A stretch of DNA of 64,000 nucleotides from Alphaproteobacteria bacterium (lineage in GTDB: Bacteria > Pseudomonadota > Alphaproteobacteria > CAAGCB01 > CAG-977), in assembly GCA_900768185.1 (NCBI GenBank), contig CAAGCB010000029.1:1-64000 (forward strand). The letters run 5' to 3'. A model generated the notes under the pieces. That model was not told where the DNA came from. It did not search any database and worked only from the letters and a program-made list of their open reading frames with translations. Shown here in pieces: positions 53,551-60,148 of the stretch. The position numbers and the translations under genes were made by a program. The first letter of the stretch is position 1. Every line of letters starts with the position of its first letter.

Positions 53551-54348
53551 ATGAACGCTCTTGAACAGTCCGGCGGAAAAAATCGCGCGAAGAATCTGGT
53601 CGACCGTGTGGCGAACGCTTCGGCTTTCGGGGCGGAGGTCGTTGAGGCGGCTTTAAAAAGCGGGGCGGAAATCGTTTTTTCCGGTTCGATCGGAAAAAGA
53701 GAGGGCGGCGTCCTGCTGCTTGGCGACGGCACGAAAAAAATCGCTTTGAACGCCAATATGACGGACGCGCGCCTGACGACCGCTTTGGTGCGGCTGTCCC
53801 GAACCGTCATGCAGGGCGGCGAAAGATTGCAGCAAATGTCCGTCAAATCGGCGTTGTTGACCGCGCGCGCCCGTACCGCCGACGCCGTCGCACACGAAGC
53901 CGCCGCCGCCTATGAAATGCGGTCGTCCGATCCCGAAGCGTATCAGGCTTTTTTTGATAAAAACACGAAAATCGCCGGCGTCTATTTCTATACGCGCCAC
54001 GAATCCGGAAACGAAGCCAAAGCGATGGAACAGGCGGTTCGCGCGTGGTACGATTCGCCTGAAAAAGTCGCCGCCAGCGACGAAGCCGTGATGACATACA
54101 TGATCAAAACGCGTCACGAAAAGGCGGCGGGCATCGAAATGTCGCCCGAAAAACTGGAAAAAATCTTTGACCGCGACGGCAAAAGCTATGTCGGGCGCGG
54201 CTTCTTGCAATCGGCGAAAGCCGCGGCGCTGTCCGATGATTTGGCGGCGCGCGCCGCTAACGTCGAAAAGGTGCGCAGAATCGAAAACAATGTTTCGACC
54301 GCGCGTCTTGTCGGCGCGGCGTTTGACGGTCGGCGGTCGGGGCGATAA
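53551..54348 (+). CDS. zincin-like (DUF6782-type) protein, metal site lost
   Basis: 265 residues, paralogue of the next gene. The two align over most of their length (DAVAHEAAAAYEMR... here, DAMAHECAAVYQMR... there; then AWYDSPEKV / AWYDHAEYV). Where the paralogue has IVHECRHSEQ, this one has LVRLSRTVMQ, so both zinc His and the catalytic Glu are gone (to Arg, Thr and Leu). No signal peptide. C-terminus ends GRRSGR. ATG 53551 is fixed by AGGAGG 6 bases upstream. Likely a pseudoenzyme or regulator. Confidence 0.78.
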   Translation: MNALEQSGGKNRAKNLVDRVANASAFGAEVVEAALKSGAEIVFSGSIGKREGGVLLLGDGTKKIALNANMTDARLTTALVRLSRTVMQGGERLQQMSVKSALLTARARTADAVAHEAAAAYEMRSSDPEAYQAFFDKNTKIAGVYFYTRHESGNEAKAMEQAVRAWYDSPEKVAASDEAVMTYMIKTRHEKAAGIEMSPEKLEKIFDRDGKSYVGRGFLQSAKAAALSDDLAARAANVEKVRRIENNVSTARLVGAAFDGRRSGR

Positions 54349-54435
54349 AAAAAACGGAAATTTCGAAAAAACAGCTTTTTTGTCCAAAGATGTTGTGCTA
54401 ATCTGAATAAAATTCATCTTTCAAAGGCGAAAAGC

Positions 54436-55356
54436 ATGACAGCTGTTTTTGTGGCGGGCAACATGATGCCCCCGGTGATGGAAACTCCGGAAAAAAAAGC
54501 GGAAAGAGATCGCGTCGAATCCGAACGCGCCGCACGCGTTGAAAATTTGATCGCGCGAATTTGCAAATCGTCGCCGTTGGGTAAAAAAATGGTCGAATCC
54601 GCCATCGAACGCGGCGTTTGCATCGGAATCGACGGTGATAAGGGAAAGGCTTTGGGATCCTATACGCCGTCAATGAAATACGTTTCGCTGAGCGACAAGG
54701 CGACGGACGCGCAGTTGCTGTCCACAATCGTTCATGAATGCCGCCATTCGGAACAAAATCCCGTTCACGATCATTCGTATAGCGTCTATTCCAACATCGC
54801 CGAAGTCCGCGCCGTGGAAGCCGACGCCATGGCGCACGAATGTGCCGCCGTCTATCAAATGCGCAAGGCGGAACCCGAAACCTATGACGTTTTTTGCAAA
54901 CGCCACGGCGGCATGATGCGGGCTTACGAACAGTCGTTTGTTGCGGACAAGGACGAAAACAAAGCCAAAGCCGAAGCGTTCAAAGCGTGGTACGATCACG
55001 CCGAATACGTTGAAAATTACGATCGCGCCGTTGTCGATTTCATGGGCATGGGAATGCTGTATTCCGGCGCGTATAAAAAAGAAATCGCGCCGAAACAGCT
55101 GGCGGACGAAATCGGCTATGTCGACGCGGGATTTTTCGCTTCCGCCCGCGCGAACACGGTTTCGGAAAAAACGGCGACGGAAACGGCAAAAGTGGAACGC
55201 GGGCATGTCCGTCACGCGTTGAAGCTTTTCGGAAAATCGAAAATCAAAACATCGGCGGATTACTTCTACGTCCGTTCCGCCGACGGAAAAGTCGAAGCGC
55301 CGAAACGCGAACGAAATCCGGTCGCCGTTATCGGAAAGGCAAACGGCGGACGCTGA
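54436..55356 (+). CDS. putative zincin metallopeptidase (DUF6782-type)
   Basis: 306 residues. HECRH at residues 100-104 is an HExxH zinc site in a helix (LLSTIVHECRHSEQ), with Glu128 or Asp130 (AVEADAMAHE) as the probable third ligand. Downstream helices and a basic C-terminus (PKRERNP...ANGGR) follow. No signal peptide. Family assignment to DUF6782-type putative metallopeptidases is from memory of the pattern, not a search. AAAGG lies 8 bases before the ATG. Follows its inactive paralogue by 87 bases. Confidence 0.8.
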   Translation: MTAVFVAGNMMPPVMETPEKKAERDRVESERAARVENLIARICKSSPLGKKMVESAIERGVCIGIDGDKGKALGSYTPSMKYVSLSDKATDAQLLSTIVHECRHSEQNPVHDHSYSVYSNIAEVRAVEADAMAHECAAVYQMRKAEPETYDVFCKRHGGMMRAYEQSFVADKDENKAKAEAFKAWYDHAEYVENYDRAVVDFMGMGMLYSGAYKKEIAPKQLADEIGYVDAGFFASARANTVSEKTATETAKVERGHVRHALKLFGKSKIKTSADYFYVRSADGKVEAPKRERNPVAVIGKANGGR

Positions 55357-55378
55357 CCCGCTTCTTTAATATTTTTCG

Positions 55379-55411
55379 ACGCTCCGCGCATTTATGCGAA
55401 CGGGGCGTTTT
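55379..55411 (+). terminator. candidate terminator of the zincin pair
   Basis: Outer stem ACGCTCCG with CGGGGCGT (one mismatch), inner CGCAT/ATGCG stem, then TTTTC. Confidence 0.55.
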
Positions 55412-55452
55412 CGCACGCCGGAATCGGCAAAAAGGCTTTCTGATAAAATATA

Positions 55453-55480
55453 TTGCAAATCGGCGGGATAGCTCTATACT
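55453..55480 (+). promoter_or_regulatory. promoter of yajC-secD-secF
   Basis: -35 TTGCAA (55453-55458), 16-bp spacer, -10 TATACT (55475-55480), 42 bases before the yajC ATG. Confidence 0.65.
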
Positions 55481-55522
55481 TTGTCAGCTTAAACCTTTTT
55501 TAATAAACGGAGTGCTTGTTCC

Positions 55523-55930
55523 ATGTTGATAAATCCAGCTTTCGCTCAGGAAGCCGCCGGCGCGGCGCAACAGGTCGCCGCGGGCGATCCTTTGCGCGTT
55601 TTGTTTCAGTTTCTGGTGATTTTCGTTGTGTTTTATTTCTTTTTGATTCGTCCGCAGCAAAAGAAAATGAAAGAACACCAGATGATGCAGATGAACGTCG
55701 CGCGCGGTGATACGATTGTGACGTCGGGCGGTTTGGTCGGCAAGGTGATTCGTTCCAACACCGACGATTTGCTGGTTGAAATCGCCGACGGCGTGCGCGT
55801 CGTCGTCGTGCGCGATCGCGTTTTGGGACGCCGTTCGCAGGCGGATCGGACTTTCGCGGAAGAAGAATCCGTTAATGACAACGCCAAAAAAGGCAGTGAA
55901 GGTCTGAAAGACGTTTTAACGAAAAAATAA
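55523..55930 (+). CDS. yajC: Sec translocase accessory subunit YajC
   Basis: 135 residues with one membrane helix (VLFQFLVIFVVFYFFLIRPQ) followed by the signature RPQQKKMKEHQ and the SH3-like domain (GDTIVTSGGLVGKV). YajC associates with SecDF at the translocon. CGGAG lies 10 bases before the ATG. First gene of yajC-secD-secF. Confidence 0.95.
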   Translation: MLINPAFAQEAAGAAQQVAAGDPLRVLFQFLVIFVVFYFFLIRPQQKKMKEHQMMQMNVARGDTIVTSGGLVGKVIRSNTDDLLVEIADGVRVVVVRDRVLGRRSQADRTFAEEESVNDNAKKGSEGLKDVLTKK

Positions 55931-55942
55931 AAGGACAGTCAG

Positions 55943-57502
55943 ATGTTTAATTATCCCAAATGGAAAATATCCCTGATCGGCGCGATCGTCGCGTTGGGGG
56001 TGTTTTTCTGCATTCCCAACTTTTTGCCCCGGGCGCAACAGGAAAAACTGCCCGAATGGTGGCAGCCGATGACGCTGGGGCTGGATTTGCAGGGCGGTTC
56101 GCAGCTGTTGTTGCAGGTCGACTTGAAACAGGTCGTCACGGATCAGCTGAATTCCGTTCAGGAAGCGGCTCGCACGGCTTTGCGCGAAAAGGGCGTCCGT
56201 TATACGGGGCTGTCCGTTGCGGACAACGCTTTGACCGTTAAAATCATCAAAGGGGAACAGTTGTCCAAAGCCAAGGAGCTGTTGCGAAAAATCGACAAGG
56301 GTAATTTGGACGTGACGGAAAACGGCGATGTTTTGACGGTGCGCTATACGGACGTTGCGCTGACCCGCATCAAAGCCGCCGCGGTTGACCAGTCGATCGA
56401 AATCGTGCGCCGCCGTATCGACCAGCTGGGAACGCGCGAACCGTCGATCATGCGTCAGGGCAGCGATCGCATTCAAGTCCAGCTGCCGGGGGTGGAAGAC
56501 CCGAACGAAGTTAAAAAACTGTTGGGTAAAACGGCGAAAATGTCTTTTCATTTCGTTGACGAAAACACGTCTTTGGCTGACGCCCGCCGCGGGAAAATTT
56601 CGCCGGAATCAAAGGTCGTTCCGGGGGACGAAAACGCCAGTGCGGCGTATTACGTCATTGAACGCAAGCCGATCGTCAGCGGGGAGCATCTGACCGATGC
56701 GCGCGCCGATTTCGCCGAAGGGGAACCCGTCGTCGCTTTTCGTTTCAATTCGTTCGGCGCCAAACGTTTCGGCGCGGCGACGCGTGAAAACGTCGGTCGC
56801 CGTCTGGCGATCGTTCTGGACGGCAAAGTGATTACCGCGCCCGAAGTCAAAAGCGCGATCACGGGCGGTTCCGGTATCATTACGGGCAGCTTTACGGTGC
56901 AATCCGCGTCCGATTTGGCGCTGATGCTGCGTTCCGGCGCTTTGCCCGCGCCGCTGGAAGTGGTCGAAGAACGCATCGTCGGTCCCGGATTGGGGACGGA
57001 TTCGATCGACGCCGGCAAAAAATCATGCGTGATCGGGCTGGCGTTGGTGCTGGCTTTCGTCGTGGCGACTTATGGCACGTTCGGATTGTTCGCCGATATC
57101 GCTTTGGTGCTGAATCTGCTGTTGCTGTGCGGCGCGATGAGCGCGCTGGGCGCGACGCTGACCCTGCCGGGAATCGCGGGTATCGCGTTGACGCTGGGCA
57201 TGGCGGTCGACGCGAACGTGTTGATTTACGAACGCATGCGCGAAGAGCAGTCTTACGGCAAATCCGTTTTGAACACGGTGGAGGCCGGATTTGAAAACGC
57301 GTCTTCGGCGATTTTCGATTCGAATCTGACCAGCTTGTTCGCGGGGCTGATTTTGATTTGGCTGGGCAACGGTCCCGTGCGCGGATTCGGCGTGACAACC
57401 TGTTTGGGGTTGGTGACGTCCGTCTTTACCGCCGTTTATGTGACCAAAGTTCTGATTCTGGCGTGGGTGAAATTTACAAAACCCGCGAAAATCAACGTGT
57501 AA
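55943..57502 (+). CDS. secD: protein translocase subunit SecD
   Basis: SecD uses the proton gradient to pull exported proteins across. The 519-residue product has an N-terminal helix, the LGLDLQGGSQLLLQVD motif, a large periplasmic domain (about residues 50-330) and five C-terminal helices with TLTLPGIAGIALTLGMAVDANVLIYER, whose Asp is conserved. AAAGGA lies 7 bases before the ATG. SecF follows after 12 bases. Confidence 0.96.
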   Translation: MFNYPKWKISLIGAIVALGVFFCIPNFLPRAQQEKLPEWWQPMTLGLDLQGGSQLLLQVDLKQVVTDQLNSVQEAARTALREKGVRYTGLSVADNALTVKIIKGEQLSKAKELLRKIDKGNLDVTENGDVLTVRYTDVALTRIKAAAVDQSIEIVRRRIDQLGTREPSIMRQGSDRIQVQLPGVEDPNEVKKLLGKTAKMSFHFVDENTSLADARRGKISPESKVVPGDENASAAYYVIERKPIVSGEHLTDARADFAEGEPVVAFRFNSFGAKRFGAATRENVGRRLAIVLDGKVITAPEVKSAITGGSGIITGSFTVQSASDLALMLRSGALPAPLEVVEERIVGPGLGTDSIDAGKKSCVIGLALVLAFVVATYGTFGLFADIALVLNLLLLCGAMSALGATLTLPGIAGIALTLGMAVDANVLIYERMREEQSYGKSVLNTVEAGFENASSAIFDSNLTSLFAGLILIWLGNGPVRGFGVTTCLGLVTSVFTAVYVTKVLILAWVKFTKPAKINV

Positions 57503-57514
57503 GGAGTGTTTGAA

Positions 57515-58453
57515 ATGCCTAGACTTATTCACTATTTCATTAAGCCGACGCACGTTAATTTCATCGGCGCGCGCAAATACGCCTTTGCGCTGTCTTTGTT
57601 GATGTGCCTGATTTCAATCGGATCCATCGCCACAAAAGGCATGAATTTCGGTATCGACTTTAAGGGCGGCGTGTTGATGGAAGTTCAATCCGAACAGAAA
57701 ATCGACATGAAAAACATGCGCGCCAAACTATCCGAACTGGGCGTTGATTTGCAGCCCGTCGGCGAAAACGGAACGGAAGTTCTGATCACCGCATTGGGGC
57801 GTGGCGACAATGAACAGGAACAGATGAAAGTCACCAAGGAAATCCGCGAAGAACTGGGCGACGATTATGTCATTCGCCGCGTGGAAATGGTCGGTCCCCG
57901 CGTCGGGGCGGAATTGATCCGCAACTGCGTTTGGGCGGTTATTTTGGCGGGCGTGATGATTACCGTGTACGTTTGGACGCGGTTCGAATGGGAATTCGCG
58001 CTGGGAACGATGTTGTCGCTGATACACGACATCATCATCGCCGTCGGTCTGTTTTCGGTGTTTCAGTTGGATTTCGACATGACGATCATCGCGGGACTGA
58101 TGACGCTGGCGGGATTTTCCGTCAACGATACGATTGTGTCTTATGATCGCATGCGTGAAAATTTGCACAAATACCGTAAAATGCCGATTGACGAAATGAT
58201 CAATAAAACCACGAACGAAATGTTGCCGCGCACGTTGTTGACGGGTATGTCGACGATTATCATGTTGGTCGTGATGTTGTTCATGGGCGGTTCCGTTTTG
58301 CAGGGATTCGCGTTGATCATGCTGTGGGGCATTGTCGTCGGAACGTATTCGTCGATTTATGTCGCGATGCCCGTCCTGCTGTATTTGGACATTCGTAAAA
58401 CGATGGAAAATAAAAACAAGAACGTCAATCCGTTCGAAACGAACGTCGGTTGA
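57515..58453 (+). CDS. secF: protein translocase subunit SecF
   Basis: 312 residues, six helices: MNFGIDFKGGVLMEV after the first helix, ERDVEMVGPRVGAEL-like VEMVGPRVG near residue 125 and the FSVNDTIVSYDRMREN motif near 195. It forms the SecDF complex with the previous gene. ATG 57515 has AAGGAG 8 bases upstream, preferred to GTG 57506. Confidence 0.95.
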   Translation: MPRLIHYFIKPTHVNFIGARKYAFALSLLMCLISIGSIATKGMNFGIDFKGGVLMEVQSEQKIDMKNMRAKLSELGVDLQPVGENGTEVLITALGRGDNEQEQMKVTKEIREELGDDYVIRRVEMVGPRVGAELIRNCVWAVILAGVMITVYVWTRFEWEFALGTMLSLIHDIIIAVGLFSVFQLDFDMTIIAGLMTLAGFSVNDTIVSYDRMRENLHKYRKMPIDEMINKTTNEMLPRTLLTGMSTIIMLVVMLFMGGSVLQGFALIMLWGIVVGTYSSIYVAMPVLLYLDIRKTMENKNKNVNPFETNVG

Positions 58454-58478
58454 GCTTGCGCGATCCGTCGCGATGCAA

Positions 58479-58511
58479 ACGCCCCCGTTTTTTACGGGGG
58501 TGTTTTTTTTT
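58479..58511 (+). terminator. Rho-independent terminator of the sec operon
   Basis: Stem CCCCCGT with ACGGGGG (58482-58488 with 58494-58500), then nine T (58503-58511). Confidence 0.85.
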
Positions 58512-58535
58512 GAAAAGAAAAAGGGGCTTCGGCAC

Positions 58536-58567
58536 AAAAAAATCCCCGTGAATCTCACGGGGATTTT
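58536..58567 (-). terminator. terminator of the tRNA-Lys gene (bidirectional)
   Basis: Perfect 13-bp stem (58539-58551 with 58555-58567), loop ATC; minus-strand T tract from 58542 to 58536. It ends 4 bases before the tRNA 3' end. Confidence 0.8.
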
Positions 58568-58571
58568 ATTT

Positions 58572-58647
58572 TGGTGAGCGTGCCGGGATTCGAACCCGGG
58601 GCCACTTGATTAAAAGTCAAGTGCTCTACCGGCTGAGCTACACGCCC
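58572..58647 (-). tRNA. tRNA-Lys, anticodon TTT
   Basis: 76 bases on the minus strand with all arms: acceptor GGGCGTG/CACGCTC (one G-T pair), D arm AGCTCAGCCGGTAGAGCA-like, anticodon stem CTTGA/TCAAG with loop CTTTTAA (anticodon 58614 to 58612), T arm with GGTTCGAATCC and encoded CCA. Normal for lysine. Confidence 0.95.
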
Positions 58648-58660
58648 TTGACAGGAAAGG

Positions 58661-58689
58661 AACATATACATCTATCGGCGGTTCGTCAA
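58661..58689 (-). promoter_or_regulatory. tRNA-Lys promoter
   Basis: -35 TTGACG (58689 to 58684), 17-bp spacer, -10 TATGTT (58666 to 58661), 13 bases before the tRNA 5' end. Confidence 0.65.
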
Positions 58690-58757
58690 CACTTATTTTT
58701 AGTTTTTTTTAAAAAAACGACGGGAGCGTGAAAAAAACGGCGCAAGACGGTCAATGT

Positions 58758-59162
58758 TTATCCGAATGTTCTTGTGCCGCGGACGGGAGCTTCCGCCGAT
58801 TGTTCGATTTGTTCAATCGCGTGTTCGTATGTTTCGATGCTTTTTTCAACTTCCCGCGCATCAACCGTTGGGGAAAAATCATTGTCCAACTGCGCGGTCA
58901 AAACCGTTTGCGATTCTTGTTCCGCCGACCAATAGGACGGGGCGGGCTGATTTTCGGAGCTGTCGGCAGAAAACAACGCCGGCGCGGAATCGTTTCCGCC
59001 CGTTAAATATTGATCCGTTGCCGACTTCGATCGCGCGGAATCGCCAACCGATTCGATTGACGCCGATTCCATAGCCGGCGCGGCGGCTTTGACGCCGTTC
59101 AGTCGCATCGTCGAAGTCGTTTGCCGTACTGGCGCGCTTGACGAAACTTTGGCAGTTGACAT
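58758..59162 (-). CDS. hypothetical Ser/Ala-rich protein
   Basis: 134 residues, hydrophilic, Ser/Ala/Thr-rich and probably disordered, with one likely helix near the C-terminus (REVEKSIETYEHAIEQIEQ) and an end RGTRTFG. No signal peptide or membrane segment. ATG 59162 is chosen; the frame could also start at TTG 59231. Ribosome-binding sites are weak for both. Function unknown. Confidence 0.5.
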   Translation of the reverse strand: MSTAKVSSSAPVRQTTSTMRLNGVKAAAPAMESASIESVGDSARSKSATDQYLTGGNDSAPALFSADSSENQPAPSYWSAEQESQTVLTAQLDNDFSPTVDAREVEKSIETYEHAIEQIEQSAEAPVRGTRTFG

Positions 59163-59260
59163 TTCTATCAATCCCGTGTTCGAATATTCTTTTCCTTTTT
59201 CAGTTTCAGCCTTTTTTCCTTGAATTGTCAATGAAAATCGGCGGAAAGAAAGGTTGATTC

Positions 59261-59764
59261 GTGTCCTGTCTTTTTGAAGCTGTTCGAAACGATGACGCTG
59301 AATTGTTGAAACGGCTGTTGCAAGACGGGCAGCCGCTTGAAGACTTGCAAGGCGCGCTGTGCAACGCGGCGGAATCGGGACGGTTAAAGTTGGTTGAAAT
59401 ATTAACGCGTCACGGTGTTCGCGACGATTGGGCGGTTGTCGGGGCGGCGTCGTTCGCCGATGCTTGAACCGTTCGATTTTTGGCGCGTCTGGGCGGCAAT
59501 ATCGACGCCGCTTTCATCGGCGCGGCGGCGCACGGACGGTTGGAAAATTTGCGGTGTCTGGCGGCGTTTTCACCGACCGTTTCGGACGAGGCTCTGGCAG
59601 ACGCGGCTTTGCGCGGTTTTTTCGACGTTGCGCGCTTTTTGTTGGACGGCGGCGCGAATCCGGACGCGGTCGTTTATGGCGGGAAAACCGCCGCAGGCAT
59701 CGCGAAAGAAAAAGGCGACGCGGCATTGATGCGCTTGTTCGCGGATTTCAAAAAAAGCGGTTGA
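59261..59764 (+). pseudogene. ankyrin-repeat gene with an in-frame TGA
   Basis: A GTG start with AAAGG 7 bases upstream opens a frame with ankyrin units (LFEAVRNDDAELLKRLLQDGQ; LCNAAESGRLKLVEILTRHG). After 68 codons a TGA stops it at 59465-59467. The same frame then continues without shift through further ankyrin units (TVRFLARLGGNID; AAAHGRLENLRCL; FFDVARFLLDGGANPD) to 59764. A single nonsense change in a ~167-residue protein is the simplest reading. A 68-residue truncated protein might still be made. Confidence 0.75.
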
Positions 59765-59787
59765 GCGTAAAAATAGCCGCTTTCTCG

Positions 59788-59816
59788 TTTCCGTCCAGAA
59801 AATACGGAAAGTTTTT
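59788..59816 (+). terminator. candidate terminator after the ankyrin gene
   Basis: 7-bp stem TTTCCGT/ACGGAAA (59788-59794 with 59804-59810), then G and five T. Confidence 0.5.
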
Positions 59817-60148
59817 ATCGCTTCGCGCCGTTTTCGGGCGGCGGATTCGGCTTGTCCGGATTTTGGACGGGTTTCCTGTCTAAAAAAATGGCAAAGAATC
59901 CCCCGTTTAAATCAAAACGAGAGGCGATTTAAGGCGGAAAAACGACTGATTGAAGACCGAAATTTGTTGATAACACATTGATTTTTAATCATGAATTTTC
60001 CCGCTTCGCCGGGGGTGAAGGCTTGTTGAGAAAATTTCCGAAAAAACATATTTTTTTCTAAAAAAAAGTGGCAAAAACGGAAAAAATGTCATATTATCCT
60101 TACTAAGTTATCGTTTTATCCGTTTTTAATTCGGGAAAGAGGTCGCAA
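59817..60148. other. intergenic region upstream of the glucanotransferase gene
   Basis: No gene is recognised. It becomes AT-rich towards the 3' end, with a small hairpin near 60005-60025 (CTTCGCC/GGTGAAG). A candidate promoter is -35 TGGCAA (60069-60074), 17-bp spacer, -10 TATTAT (60092-60097), 52 bases before the ATG. Confidence 0.45.

Noticed and set aside
59465..59467. TGA read as selenocysteine or tryptophan
   Set aside because: No selenocysteine-insertion hairpin is seen just after it, ankyrin repeats do not use selenocysteine, and TGA ends many genes here.
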